Source: Myxococcales bacterium (lineage in GTDB: Bacteria; Myxococcota_A; Polyangia; Polyangiales; Ga0077539). Taken from it: a stretch of 64,000 nucleotides of DNA. Shown piece by piece: positions 36,001 to 44,678 of this stretch; position 1 is the first letter of the stretch, and each line of letters begins with the position of its first letter. The notes beneath the pieces are model-generated. The model did not search any database, had not been told where the DNA came from, and was given only the letters and a program-made list of their open reading frames with translations. The position numbers were made by a program, and so were the translations under genes. The stretch spans positions 88,568-152,567 of the forward strand of contig JAAFIF010000008.1 of NCBI GenBank assembly GCA_013298625.1, given 5' to 3'.

Positions 36001-39000
36001 CAGCGCGTCGCTCGGGAGCGCGCGCTTGAACGCGTCGAACGCCGCCCGCGAGTTGTCGAGCGCGGTCTCTTGCAGCTCCGCGATGCGGTGCAGAAGCGCC
36101 ACGCGATCGGCAGGCTCCTGCGTGTGCGCGAGCTGCACTTCGAGCACGCCAACGAGTCGATCGAACGAGCCCGAGGCCGTGTACACGGGCTCGAGCACCG
36201 CCGCCGCGCTCACTGGCTCTTTGTCCCCGCGCAGGATGTTCTCGAGCGCCTCGAGGGTGGGCTGGTGATCCGGCGTAGCGTCGAGGATTCCGCGGTAGAT
36301 CTCGACGGCGCGCGCGACGTCGCCGACCTGCTTCTCGTGGATCTCTGCGACGCGATAGCGATACGCGTTGACCTCGTCGGGGTCCGACGCGAGGTCGGCC
36401 TCGCGGTCGAGCACGCTGAGCAGCTCCTGCCAGTTCTGCTGGCCGAGGTAGAGCTGGTCGAGCCGCTGCAGCGCGGTCAGGTCGCTCGGGTCGAGCTCGA
36501 GCACCTTGTTGTACGAGTCGATCGCCTTGGTGACGTCCTTGAGCTCGCTCTCGTAGACGCTGCCGACCTCGAAATAGAGTCGCTTCTTCTCGTCGGGGTC
36601 GCCGACGAGGTCGATCTTTCGCTGCTGAACATCGAGCAGCTCGGCCCAGCTCCCCTGCGCAACATGCAAGCGCACGAGGGCGTCGACTGCGTTGAGGTCC
36701 TCGGCGTCGACCTCGAGCACCTTGCGGTACACACCCACCGCGGCATCGGGACGCTCGAGAACGGTCTCGTAAATCTCCGACGCCCTAAACAGATACGCCT
36801 TCGCTTCGTCCGAAGACTCCAGCAGCGAAGCCTTCTGCAGGTACGTCTCCGCGAGCGCGTCGTACTTCTCGCCGAGCTGATAGAGCCGCTCGAGCGCGCT
36901 GACCGCGTCGACGTTGCGCGCGTCGAGCACGAGGATCGCGCGGTAGTGGCCGATCGCTCCGTCAGCGTTCTGCAAGAGCTCTTCGTGCACGACGGCGGCG
37001 CGCTGGTGCAGCGAGACCTTGACGTTGACGTCTTCAACCGCCTCGACGCGCTGCTCGTACGCGGTGGCGAGCTCAGCGAACGCCTGATGCGCGCGTGCGA
37101 GACGCTCGAGGCCTGCGACGGTCTCTTCGTTGGTTGGGTCTTCAGCGAGCGCGCGACCAAAGGTGCGAAACGCTGAGCCTGGATCGTCGAGCGCGGTCTC
37201 TTGCAGCTCGGCGATGCGGTGCAAGAGCTCGACCTTGCGAAGCGGATCCGTCGCGAGCCCGACTTGGATCTCGTGCACTGCGACGAGCCGATCGTACGCG
37301 GCGGACTCTCGGTAGACGGCCTCGAGGATCTCGGCGACGGCCGCAGCATGCTCAGGCTGCTGCACGAGGCGCTCGAGCGCGGCAAGCGCGTCGGCGTTGG
37401 TCGCGTCGCGCTGCAACACCTGACGGTAGATCTCTACCGCGGCGTCCACTTGCGACATTTTCTCTTCGCGCAGGCGAGCGAGGCGCAGCATGAGCTGCGT
37501 CTGCTCGTCGGGATCGGACGAGAGGTCGAGGCGAGCTTGGAGGTTGTCGGCCAGGTCGTTCCAACGACCGAGGCGCTCGAAGAGCTGGTCGAGCGCAGAG
37601 AGAGCGCGCGACGAAGCCGGATCGGCCGACAGCATCTCGCGAAACGTCGAGATCGCCGCCTCGGGGTCATTGAGCTTGCTGTCCTGCACCGACGCGATCG
37701 CCGACAACACCTGCTCGCGTTGCTCGGGGTCCTGCGTGAGCTCGAGTCGGCCGCGGAAGCTCTCGAGCAACGCTGGCCAACGCTCGGTGCGACGCAGCAA
37801 CGCCTCGAGCGCGTCGCGCGCATCGGCGTCGGACGGGTCCGCCGCGAGCACGTTCTTGAACGACTCGATCGACGTCTCTGCCTGTCCGAGCTTCGAATCT
37901 TCGACCGCTGCGATCTTCAGCCACGCCTCGCGCGCGACCTCAGGAGCGACGCTCTTCTGCGTCACCTGTCGCAACAGCGCGACGAACCTCGGCCACGCGT
38001 TGATCGAGTCCGCCATCGACTCGAGCTGATCGCGCACCTCGACCCGCGCGGGGTCCTCGAGCAGCGCCCTGCCGTACGCCTCGAACGCACGATCCGCGTC
38101 GCCGATCTGCACCGAGCACACGTCGCCGATCTTGCGCAACAGCGACACGCGTTGATCCACATCGGACTCGTCCGTGAGCAGGATCTCGAGCGCGCGAATC
38201 AACGCCTCCCAATCACCGCGAAGCTCATAGATCGGCTCGAGAATCCTCGCCGCCTCACCGCGGCTCTCGGGCTCGCGCAGCAGCATCTCGAGCGCCTCGC
38301 GCGCGGAAGCGTGCTCGGGGTTGAGCGACAAGATCTCGCGAAAGTGATCGATCGCGTCCTTCGTGCGGTTGAGGTGCGCGTGCAGCGTACGTCCGAGGCG
38401 AAACTTCGCGTCGAGCGCAGCGTTCTCGTCATCAGCGAGCGCGACGAGCTCGCGCTCCAAGATGCTCGAGAGCTCTTCCCAACGCTCGAGCCGCGTGTAG
38501 AGCGCGTCCAATCGACGCAGCGCCTCGGTCTCGTCGCCGTACTCCGTGAGCACAGCGACGTAGGTGTCCACCGCGCTCTCGGGCTTGTTGAGCTCTCCTT
38601 CGGACAGCGCGCCGATCGCGTAGAGCACCTCTCGCCGCTCGTCCGGCCCCTCGGCGCGCTCGAGCCGGCGCTCGAGCACCCCGTGCAGGTCCGACCAGCG
38701 CGACGTCTTGCGAAAGAGCTCGTCGAGCGCCGCGAGCGCGTCGCGGCTGTCTGCGTCGCGATCGAGCACCGCGCGAAAGCGCGTGATCGCCTCGTCGGTG
38801 TTTCCGATGGGGCCGGCGTACAGCCGGCCCGCGCGCAGCATCAGCGCGTTGGCAGACGCGCCGCTCTCGGCAGCGGCGACGCGGTCCATCAACTGCGCTG
38901 CTTCAGCGACCTTCGACGCAGCGCTCGCAGAGCGCTCGAGGTCGACGGCAGAGCGCTCGTCGGACGGCGCCGCCTCGAACGCAGCCGCGAAGCGCTCGTG

Positions 39001-41070
39001 CGCCTTCGGCGCGTCCTTGAGCTTCACTTCGTACAGCTCACCCAACGTACGCAGCGTCTCGACGCGCTCGTCGCCCTCGTCCGCCGCGAGCTTCACCTCG
39101 TACGCGGTCGCGAGCTTCTTGCTGTCGTTCGCCGCAGCGTAGATCGGGATCAACGCCAGAGACGCGGCGCGGTTGGACGCCTCGATCTCGAGCACCTTCT
39201 CGTAGTACTTCGCCGCGCGATCGGTCTTCTCTTTGCGGTCCGCCCACAGCTGCGCGATCTTGAAGAACAGCTTGATCTTCGTCTCGTTGCTCGCGCCAGG
39301 CTGCTCGCTCTCGCGCTCGAGCACGCGGATCAGCTCGTCCCACTTTCCGCTGTCCGCGTAGAAGACCTCGAGCTCGTCCCACGCGTGCATCGCGAGGTAG
39401 CGCTTCTTCAACGCCTCCTGCGCACGGCGATCGTTCGGGTCGAGCATGAGCACGCCGCGCCACGCCTCGACGGCGAGGTCGTCGTTGTTGAGCTTGTCGC
39501 CCGCGATCGTCCCGAGCTTGACGAGGAGCTGAATCTTCTGCGCCGCGTCGCCGGTCTGCGCGGCTTGCTCGCGCAGCACGCTGGCGAGCTTGTCGAACTC
39601 CTTGGCCCGATCATAAAACCCAGCCAACTGGGCGAGCGCCTCGGGGTGCGAGCCGTCGCGCTCGAGCACTTTCTCCCACAGCTCGATGCAGAGCTCCGGC
39701 TTCTTGACCTTCTCGGTCGCGAGCTTCGCGATCGAGATCCAACGGTCGAGCTGCTCGTGCTCGGGCGACTCTTGAGCCTCGCGGCGCAAGAGGTTCAGCA
39801 GCTTCTCCCAGTCGCGACGCTGCTCGTAGCGCGACTTGAGAAACTCACGCGCAGCGGCGTGAGAAGGGTCGATCTCGAGCACCGCTTCGAAGGCTTTGAT
39901 GGCCTCCGCTGCGTTGTTGGTGCGCTCGCTGTGCACCTGCGCGATCCGCTCGAACACCGCGACGCGCTCTGCGTCGTCCGCGAGCATCTCGGCCTTCTGC
40001 GCGAGCGTCTTGACCACGTCGGCCCATCGCTTGGCCGTCTCGAACTTCGCCGCTTGCTCATCGAGCGCAGCGATCTTCGCGGGGTCCGGCGCAGGGCGCG
40101 CTGCGACCGGCGCCGCGACCGGCGCTGCGACCGGCGCAGGAGCGGCAGCAGCTGCGACAGGAGCGGCCGCGGCGACCGAAGCAGACGATCCGGCGACGCG
40201 CTTGAGCGTCTCTCGCGCAGCCTCTCGCCCACCCTCGCCCGCGGCGCGTTCGAGCAACACGTGCGCTCGCGCGCCGTCCGCGCGGCGATGCAGCGCGCGC
40301 AACCCGAAGAGCTCAGCGATCTCGGGGCGAACGTCGTCGCCGAGCTTCGCGAGGATCGCGTCTTCGTGTGGAGCCACCGAGCCGGCTCGCCCCGCCGCCG
40401 TGTGCAGCGCGTCGAGCAGCACCGCGACGGTCTCGTTCGTCGGATCCGCGTGAAGGCCCTGGATGAGCGCCCCCTCGGCGCGCCCCGCATCGGTCGCGCG
40501 AATCACCCGCGCGGCGCGAAGCCACAGCTTCGCTGCGTCCGCGCCGGTCGCCCGCTGCGCATCGGTCTCGAGCTCGATCGCGCGCGAAGCCGCGTCGATC
40601 GTAGCCATCTTCACGTCGTCGATCCGGTCGAGCGCCTCTGCGTCGCCCGGAAGCACGTCGAGCGCCCGGCTGTACGAAGCCTCCGCCGCAGACACGTCGC
40701 CGAGGTCCCACTGCGTGTCGCCGAGAAGAACCAACAGCGACGCAACTGCGCCTGGATCACTCGCAGAGGCCTTGATCTCGAAGTCGAGCGCCTTCGCGAC
40801 GTTCGGGAGCTTTCCCAAAAACAAGAACACGCCGCGCGCCCGCGCGAGCGCTTCGATCTGCCTCGGGTCCGCGCGAAACGCGCCCTCGTAGGACTTGAGG
40901 GCCTCGTGCTTGTCACCCTGTCGCTCGTCGAGCACGCGACCGAGCGCAAGCTCGATGTGCGAGGCCTCTTCTGGCGACGCCGCAGAACGGACGCGCTCCC
41001 GAAGGCCCGCAGTAACCGCGTCGACGTTTCGCTCGGACCTCAGGCTCGCGACCAGCTCGTTCGAATCCAT
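30052..41070 (-). CDS. gltI: Giant cytoplasmic TPR protein, GltI/AgmK-like
   Basis: A single open frame of 3672 codons from ATG 41070. There is no signal peptide or membrane segment. After about 290 residues and an Ala/Pro linker (about 300-345), the protein consists of several dozen TPR-like helical units, mostly in pairs of 70-75 residues of the pattern 'AI..Y..VL..DP....A...L..LY....W..L'. The last 310 residues form a different C-terminal module, shared with the next gene. Size, repeat content and position after a GltG-like gene match Myxococcus GltI (AgmK, about 3800 residues), a cytosolic scaffold of the gliding complex. The symbol is by analogy, and a role in motility rather than envelope or spore-coat assembly is not shown. 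Confidence 0.85.
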   Translation of the reverse strand: MDSNELVASLRSERNVDAVTAGLRERVRSAASPEEASHIELALGRVLDERQGDKHEALKSYEGAFRADPRQIEALARARGVFLFLGKLPNVAKALDFEIKASASDPGAVASLLVLLGDTQWDLGDVSAAEASYSRALDVLPGDAEALDRIDDVKMATIDAASRAIELETDAQRATGADAAKLWLRAARVIRATDAGRAEGALIQGLHADPTNETVAVLLDALHTAAGRAGSVAPHEDAILAKLGDDVRPEIAELFGLRALHRRADGARAHVLLERAAGEGGREAARETLKRVAGSSASVAAAAPVAAAAAPAPVAAPVAAPVAARPAPDPAKIAALDEQAAKFETAKRWADVVKTLAQKAEMLADDAERVAVFERIAQVHSERTNNAAEAIKAFEAVLEIDPSHAAAREFLKSRYEQRRDWEKLLNLLRREAQESPEHEQLDRWISIAKLATEKVKKPELCIELWEKVLERDGSHPEALAQLAGFYDRAKEFDKLASVLREQAAQTGDAAQKIQLLVKLGTIAGDKLNNDDLAVEAWRGVLMLDPNDRRAQEALKKRYLAMHAWDELEVFYADSGKWDELIRVLERESEQPGASNETKIKLFFKIAQLWADRKEKTDRAAKYYEKVLEIEASNRAASLALIPIYAAANDSKKLATAYEVKLAADEGDERVETLRTLGELYEVKLKDAPKAHERFAAAFEAAPSDERSAVDLERSASAASKVAEAAQLMDRVAAAESGASANALMLRAGRLYAGPIGNTDEAITRFRAVLDRDADSRDALAALDELFRKTSRWSDLHGVLERRLERAEGPDERREVLYAIGALSEGELNKPESAVDTYVAVLTEYGDETEALRRLDALYTRLERWEELSSILERELVALADDENAALDAKFRLGRTLHAHLNRTKDAIDHFREILSLNPEHASAREALEMLLREPESRGEAARILEPIYELRGDWEALIRALEILLTDESDVDQRVSLLRKIGDVCSVQIGDADRAFEAYGRALLEDPARVEVRDQLESMADSINAWPRFVALLRQVTQKSVAPEVAREAWLKIAAVEDSKLGQAETSIESFKNVLAADPSDADARDALEALLRRTERWPALLESFRGRLELTQDPEQREQVLSAIASVQDSKLNDPEAAISTFREMLSADPASSRALSALDQLFERLGRWNDLADNLQARLDLSSDPDEQTQLMLRLARLREEKMSQVDAAVEIYRQVLQRDATNADALAALERLVQQPEHAAAVAEILEAVYRESAAYDRLVAVHEIQVGLATDPLRKVELLHRIAELQETALDDPGSAFRTFGRALAEDPTNEETVAGLERLARAHQAFAELATAYEQRVEAVEDVNVKVSLHQRAAVVHEELLQNADGAIGHYRAILVLDARNVDAVSALERLYQLGEKYDALAETYLQKASLLESSDEAKAYLFRASEIYETVLERPDAAVGVYRKVLEVDAEDLNAVDALVRLHVAQGSWAELLDVQQRKIDLVGDPDEKKRLYFEVGSVYESELKDVTKAIDSYNKVLELDPSDLTALQRLDQLYLGQQNWQELLSVLDREADLASDPDEVNAYRYRVAEIHEKQVGDVARAVEIYRGILDATPDHQPTLEALENILRGDKEPVSAAAVLEPVYTASGSFDRLVGVLEVQLAHTQEPADRVALLHRIAELQETALDNSRAAFDAFKRALPSDALHEDTLANIERLADTVAGWPEVGAAYDAELAKLSEEPQKLVELGLRTARIYEVQLGNVDVAIERYRAVLAADGQNGDAARALDRLYEAGEKWQELAAITKVAIALPDASPEEVVALRFKLAQVNEGPLGDIDAALAAYREVLDVEPEHSPTVAALEAMFGRGVKQAEVAAMLRPIYEGQGEWQRLAQLNEQALTLVSDPAERIAAMHALADLNESQLADGVGAINWHMRALRESPLDERSFADGERLAGTMDAWTDLASCYADIVEASADENVKRIVGKRLGRVYEEELRDVENAEASYNYVLSVAPLEADALERLDVIYSGLGNAERLAQVLDRRAQAVEDPTQKIEFTLRHAQILENDLQQAEPAIARYRVIVDQLDASHPESLDALDRLYTAANNAPELYKVLEKKGENATSDIDRSELFTRQAQMAAGPLNRPDDAVRLLNEVLTLRGEDPDALEVLATLHQNAGKWDDLVDTLERQLVSTDDYDRKAQIGLRIASVHEQARNDLERAVESYRRVLDIDSGNDAAYVALEEIFRRTENWDELSATLNQHIQVGAATLDASRQRAIWAELAMLYQNIYQQHADAVTSWRNVLDVSANDEEAIAKLLELHAAADEWREVVDVLKIRVNAQSIDEAKIPILVEIATVWEDKIQEPDGARESYEQILAVDNLHDRAFQKLEVLHRDNARWEPLVDMYIARFDALGDDDAKEKVDLLRRAAKVYDANLNDNEQAYAAAMLAYETDVSDKETVTLLERLAAIGAKWNDLLSTSNDWWKTAQDPRWTHIGLNMAKWYGVDLNKPEWALPIYQQVLARQPDNLLALHSMTALYRKLQQWPQLTQLLERCMAVARTEEDRRKVHVELGEVLELHLNQPDAAVEHYKTALNLNARDVAALTALERVYEGRGNGVGLVDVLYRKAEALAAQNNIEQANAVRLKLAEVLEDRANDPERAVEVHRAAVAADPSNLPALRGLERLYARLGRAADLLGALEAQLDHVSVEREKIKLLTRVAEMQEEEFVKLPEASARFEQVVEIDPNNDHAYRGLERLYRRQSRWNELLSALDRHISATAERKERVPLFTAMGQVYAEELNDQDRAIDGFQNALDIDYTYLPALEGLARVYEKRGEWDRAIETLRTLSDHERDPVKQVDIRYRIGKLAEDQLKDEDQALDLYRSALDVNDAHAPSLGAIRQIFQRRGDQYDAAQYLEREINATEAPRAKAKLFYELGRIWNDHLDERDKAVACFESSIKADPDLDDAAFPLVFHYAQTAQWEAAEPLAEVLVRKSARRTPEEQLQLQLVMGRVAMKLGKVDRAIKALSTAHGLDRSNVEVLSELALAYFEKKDWENAFKNYHLLVVHHKDDMAPEGRAELYFRIGVVKREQGDRRRAINFLDKALEEVPNHRPTLEALVETYAQDNQWEQVIGYKRAIFDNHLTDNDERYNMLVDIAGLWQDKAKNPQKSIQSFNEALEIKGDSNNILLMKLLGLYQETKQWSRVVETVTKMSEVEKDPAKKSRYAYTVASIYNNEIKNPDEAVNWYNAALDLNPSDLKSFEKINQILTAKKEFKQLERSYRKMLHRITGKGNRDLEFSLWHALGLIYRDRLDKKAEAITAFESASKLKPEDETEQKILAELYTMAGESQKAIESWTIMLRREINNPAALKAVYDLHYATRQYDKAWCVANTMCFLLRDNAPADARAFYEQYKPRRPLAPQSRLDEERWIKDLFHQDEDPFVGKMFACILPALRRVKVRPVAQFGFTAADQQNPQTSSVALVRAMGLSAAALNLPQMPAIFLRPQQPGGLAYVPSDPWSSVSGSSLLQGMQPVDLQFIAAKHMSYYRPEHYVRTLFPTVAELTMLLLAAIKLVKGDFDVPPEVMATVQTLAQQMQQDPVNLEGLRKVVKIFLDQGGQVNIKKWFQSVELTACRAGFLLCGDLDVSKKMIAMEPGLPGDVAPTEKLKDVILFSISEPYFRLREALGITFQAAAAY
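40103..40138 (-). repeat. Three 12-bp repeats encoding an Ala/Pro/Val linker
   Basis: Three near-identical 12-bp units (plus-strand form GCGACCGGCGCC and single-base variants) lie in tandem in the giant TPR gene, encoding repeated A-P-V-A. They mark a flexible linker between the N-terminal segment and the main repeat array. Confidence 0.75.
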
Positions 41071-41199
41071 GTTCTTGCTGACTCCCGCACTGTGCGCTGT
41101 GCGCCGCTGCTCCGCTCTTCGGGTCGCAGGGCTGAAATCGTTCTCTCAGTCGAACCATCGCCGCGCTTGTTGTCTCCGCGCGCGGCCAGCGGAGCCCGC

Positions 41200-42105
41200 T
41201 CACTGCGCGGGCGTCTGCAGCTCGCCGAGCCGCGCCTGCGCCTGCTGCAGGTACTCGGGCGGAGCGTCGCCGCCCCGCGCCGACACGAAGCGGTTCAGGT
41301 ACAGAATGGCCTGCGCCCTTCCGTCCGGGAGCTCCGCGTACGTCATGCCGAGCGAGAACAGCGCGACCACCAGCCGCGAGTCCTCTTCGACGGCGTGACG
41401 AAACGCCTCGATCGCTTGCGGCTTCTGGTTCTGCCGCAGCTGCGTCAGGCCCATCACGTTGTACATCTGGCCGCGCTCTGGCGCGCCCGGAGGAGCCATG
41501 TTGAGCCCCTCGCGCAGCACCTGCAGCGCCTCGTCGTACTTGCTGTGATCGCGGTAGATGCGCGCGAGCCGCACGTACGCGGCGTACGCGCGCGGCGCGA
41601 TGTTGATGCAGTCCGTGTACGCGCGCAGCGCGTCTTGCGGGTTGTCGAGCAGCTCAGCGATCTGGCCGAGGCGCATCTGCGCCATCCAGAGCTTGCTGTT
41701 CTTCTGCAGCGCGGCTTGAAACGCGGTCTTCGCCTGCTCGAGATGCGACGCGCCCGTCGCGTTCTCAGCGTTGTCCGGCGCGGTCGCGATCATGTAGTGC
41801 GCGTTGCCGAGCTGGTAGTGAAAGTCCGCGTTGTTGGGGTTGCGCGAGATCGCGCGCGACAGCGCGTCGACCGCGTTGGTCCAGTCTTTCTGGCGGATGT
41901 ACGTCAACGCGAGGTTGTACAGAGGCTGATCGAAGCGTCGATCCTCCTCTGCCGCGCGCTGAAACTTCTCGCGCGCATCGGCATAGCGATTCGCACGCAG
42001 AAGCGCCATGCCCTGGTTGTTGCTCTCCACCGCTTCGCGGTTGTACTCGCTGCACGCGCTCGCGCCGATCAACGCAAGTGCACACAACACGCGGACGCCC
42101 TTCAT
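41200..42105 (-). CDS. TPR lipoprotein of the glt-like cluster
   Basis: A 301-residue lipoprotein. The signal peptide MKGVRVLCALALIGAS ends at lipobox ASAC (Cys 18). The mature part holds about six TPR units (for example AREKFQRAAEEDRRFDQPLY and AIEAFRHAVEEDSRLVVALF). ATG 42105 follows a GGAGCGAG ribosome-binding stretch; the longer frame to 42213 lacks a signal peptide. It lies between the GltG-like gene and the giant TPR gene, the slot where Myxococcus carries gltH, but GltH is described as a beta-barrel, so this is not its counterpart. A likely role is a periplasmic or outer-membrane adaptor. Confidence 0.85.
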   Translation of the reverse strand: MKGVRVLCALALIGASACSEYNREAVESNNQGMALLRANRYADAREKFQRAAEEDRRFDQPLYNLALTYIRQKDWTNAVDALSRAISRNPNNADFHYQLGNAHYMIATAPDNAENATGASHLEQAKTAFQAALQKNSKLWMAQMRLGQIAELLDNPQDALRAYTDCINIAPRAYAAYVRLARIYRDHSKYDEALQVLREGLNMAPPGAPERGQMYNVMGLTQLRQNQKPQAIEAFRHAVEEDSRLVVALFSLGMTYAELPDGRAQAILYLNRFVSARGGDAPPEYLQQAQARLGELQTPAQ

Positions 42106-42232
42106 CACTCGCTCCTCGCTCACTGTGCTCTCAACGAGCGACGGTGTTTCCGCGCCCGAAGTTGCCGCGGATTCTAAGAGACCCGTCGCTGCGCGCTCAA
42201 TACCGATTCGCACGCGCGACGGAGAAACACGA

Positions 42233-42261
42233 AGGGCCCCGAAGTGTTGCTTCGGAGCCCT
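42233..42261 (-). terminator. Hairpin between GltG-like gene and TPR lipoprotein
   Basis: AGGGCCCCGAAG (42233-42244) and CTTCGGAGCCCT (42250-42261) pair over 12 positions with one mismatch around a 5-nt loop. On the minus strand it lies 32 bp after the GltG-like stop and is followed by TTCGTGTTTCTC, a weak T-rich tail. It may be a terminator or an mRNA-stability hairpin setting relative expression in the cluster. Confidence 0.5.
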
Positions 42262-42292
42262 CGCTTGTGCACCCGACCGATGAGCGGTCAGC

Positions 42293-44530
42293 TCACTCGG
42301 GTCGCTGCAGGTTGAACGGGTAGTTCACCGTCACGATGCCGCCGCCCTCGGGCGCCGGAAACTGCCAGCGGCGAACCGCGCCAGCGATGCACGTCGAGAC
42401 CGACGGAACCGCCACGTTGCTCTCCTGGACCTGCGAACCCATCACCGACCCGTTGCCGCCGATGATGAAGCGGATCACCACGCGCCCTTCGAGCGCGGGG
42501 TTCTGCGCGAGTCCCTGCTCGTGGCAGTGGGCAACCTGGCCGAGGTTGCGGAGCACCACGCGACGGATGGCCTCAGGAGAGAGAAGACCCGTGACCTGCG
42601 GAGGCGCCGCGCGGACCGTCGGTCCACGGTTCGAGCGACCGCGGAGTCCCGAGCCAGCGCCCGAGCCGTAGCCCTGGCCCGTGCCCGTGCCCGAGCCGTG
42701 ACCCATCGTGCCGAAGTTGCCGAGGCCGATCGTGCCCTCGCCCGTGCCGCCGCCGCCCCAGCCGGTGCCGGTCGCGCCGAGGCCGCCGAAGCCGAACGCG
42801 TCGCCGATCGCGTCACCCGTCATGTTTCCGTTGGCGTTCACGTTGTCGAGACCCGACTCCGTGAGGCCACCGAACGGGGAGACGATGCCCGACGCGCCGC
42901 CCGCAGCGCCGCCGCCGGGAGCTCCGAGCGCCGCGAAGATACCGCGGTTCTGGATCGCGTCGCGCGCCGCCTGCCGAGACATGTGCGGGGGCTCGCCGTT
43001 GTTGCGAATCGCGTAGCGCGCCGAACGCGACGGCGCATCACGCTTGCCCATCTTGCCTTCAGGTCCCGCGTGACGCGTGCCCTGTCCGCCTTCTTGCTGA
43101 TCGTCGTTGGTCTGCTGCGGCGGAGGCGTCTCCGGCTGGCGCTCCTGCTGACGCTGGATGAACGCGCGAAGATCGTTCAAGCGATCCTCGTCGTTGCCCT
43201 GCGAGAGCAGTCCGCCGTCGTCGGAGATCGCGAAGCGCATCCCGAGGATGAACCCGAAGATCAACACGAACGACGCCGCGGTCGTGCCCCACAGCACCGG
43301 ATCGCGCTTGGCCGCGCCCGCGATCTTGCGACCGGGAGCGACGACCTTCGCGAGCACCGTCAGGCCGCCCGCTTCCATCTTGTAGCGCCCGTTCGGACGC
43401 ACATCGATCTCGTGGCCACCAGGAACCGCGCTCGAGGGACGAACCTGTCCCGCGGCGATCAGCTCCTGCAGCGACTTCTTCACGCCGTCGATCTCGACCT
43501 CGCCCGTCGCGCCCGGCAAGAACACGAAGCGCGTCCCTCCGCCGGAGTTCTGAACGATCGTCGTCTCGGGGTTGTTGCCCATCATCTCTGGGCTCGCGAC
43601 GAAGCGCCCGGTGTCGCCGTGCTTCTTGCCGTTCTTCGAGTCCATCGCGATGCCGATGCCCGTGCCGATGAACGACAGCGCGACACCAACCATGCCGACC
43701 ATGTATCCGCGGTTGATCGCTGCGCGAGCGACCTCAGCGGCGGTCGACGTGTCGTGCGGCTGGAAGTGCGTCTGCGCACCCGCCATCGCCGCGCCCGCGA
43801 TCATCACCGCAGCGCCGACGCCCAAGCCCACGCCCATCGCAGTGCCCGCGGGGATCTTCTTCGCGCGCTCGGAAGCGAGGACGAAATCCTTCGTGCCGTC
43901 GAGGTGCGCGACGTGAAGAATCGAGTTCTTCCAGAGGATCGACACTTCGACCGCCTGCGAACCGACCTCTTCGACGTCGTGCGGGTTGATGTCCCCGCGC
44001 TTGATCAGCTGAAAGATCTCTTCGCCGCCAGCGTGTCCGTGGCCAGCGTCGTGACCGTGACCGCCGTGCGCGCTCGGCGCCGGAGCTCCAAAGGGAGCGG
44101 CCAGCGGAGAGGCGAACGGCGCCGCGACCGCAACAGGCGGGATCGACGGCGCTGCCGGAGCTGCGACCGGAGCCGCAGCAGCCGCAGCTGCAGCCGTCGC
44201 TTGCGCGAGGCTCGCCGCGTCCACCGCTTCGCCGATCGAGATCACCAGCCGCGTGTTGCCGATGCGAATCTCTTCGCCGCCAGCGAGCGCGCACTTGTTG
44301 ACCTGCGAGCCATTCACGAAGGTGCCCGACCCGAGGTCGATGAGCTGCACTTCTTCGGGCTTGGCCTCGATCACGGCGTGCATACGCGACACGCTCTCGT
44401 CATCGAGACGCAGGTGGCTCTTCTGATCGCGGCCGATCTTGATCACGCTCTGCGCGATCGTCTCGGTGCGAACCAGGTTGTCACCCTGATAGATCTGAAA
44501 CGTGATGGGAACGACCAGCTTCTGAGTCAT
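42293..44530 (-). CDS. gltG: FHA-domain envelope protein with AgmX/PglI C-terminal domain, GltG-like
   Basis: A 745-residue protein. An FHA phosphothreonine-binding domain occupies residues about 10-100 (KIGRDQKSHLRLDD, SRMHAVIE, GTFVNG). An Ala/Pro stretch and a His/Gly-rich segment (about 110-180) follow, then two weakly hydrophobic segments (about 225-300). One strong membrane segment (SFVLIFGFILGMRFAI, about 415-435) precedes a long Gly-rich periplasmic region, and the C-terminal 100 residues form the TonB-like AgmX/PglI domain (VVLRNLGQVAHCHEQGL, AVRRWQFP, ending TVNYPFNL). This is the layout of GltG (PglI), which spans the periplasm. The FHA domain could read Ser/Thr kinase signalling. 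GltJ/AgmX is less likely because the zinc-finger N-terminus is absent. Confidence 0.85.
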   Translation of the reverse strand: MTQKLVVPITFQIYQGDNLVRTETIAQSVIKIGRDQKSHLRLDDESVSRMHAVIEAKPEEVQLIDLGSGTFVNGSQVNKCALAGGEEIRIGNTRLVISIGEAVDAASLAQATAAAAAAAAPVAAPAAPSIPPVAVAAPFASPLAAPFGAPAPSAHGGHGHDAGHGHAGGEEIFQLIKRGDINPHDVEEVGSQAVEVSILWKNSILHVAHLDGTKDFVLASERAKKIPAGTAMGVGLGVGAAVMIAGAAMAGAQTHFQPHDTSTAAEVARAAINRGYMVGMVGVALSFIGTGIGIAMDSKNGKKHGDTGRFVASPEMMGNNPETTIVQNSGGGTRFVFLPGATGEVEIDGVKKSLQELIAAGQVRPSSAVPGGHEIDVRPNGRYKMEAGGLTVLAKVVAPGRKIAGAAKRDPVLWGTTAASFVLIFGFILGMRFAISDDGGLLSQGNDEDRLNDLRAFIQRQQERQPETPPPQQTNDDQQEGGQGTRHAGPEGKMGKRDAPSRSARYAIRNNGEPPHMSRQAARDAIQNRGIFAALGAPGGGAAGGASGIVSPFGGLTESGLDNVNANGNMTGDAIGDAFGFGGLGATGTGWGGGGTGEGTIGLGNFGTMGHGSGTGTGQGYGSGAGSGLRGRSNRGPTVRAAPPQVTGLLSPEAIRRVVLRNLGQVAHCHEQGLAQNPALEGRVVIRFIIGGNGSVMGSQVQESNVAVPSVSTCIAGAVRRWQFPAPEGGGIVTVNYPFNLQRPE

Positions 44531-44678
44531 CGTCGTACCGTCCGGGGGCTTATGAGGCGCCCACAGTCCTTTCCGGTGTCGTGACAGACCGTCTCCGTCA
44601 CACTTTGCCGAAACCCGTAGACAACAGGCCCTCGTACTCGTTCTTGAGGGCGCTAACTTTTTTCAGAAACGAGAGCCT

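Noticed and set aside
41174..41194. CTCCGC/GCGGAG hairpin before the giant TPR gene
   Set aside because: Only a 6-bp stem with a 9-nt loop and no T-run; likely chance in GC-rich DNA.
30070..42177. Very long plus-strand frames (30070-35202, 35323-37176, 37201-42177) opposite the giant TPR gene
   Set aside because: They are antisense shadows of high-GC coding DNA: Arg/Glu/Val/His-rich, without domains, signal peptides or ribosome sites, while the minus-strand frame shows clean TPR repeats.
42293..44530. Assignment of the FHA protein as GltJ/AgmX
   Set aside because: The zinc-finger N-terminus and Gly-Tyr-Phe-type domains expected of AgmX are absent, whereas the FHA start fits GltG.
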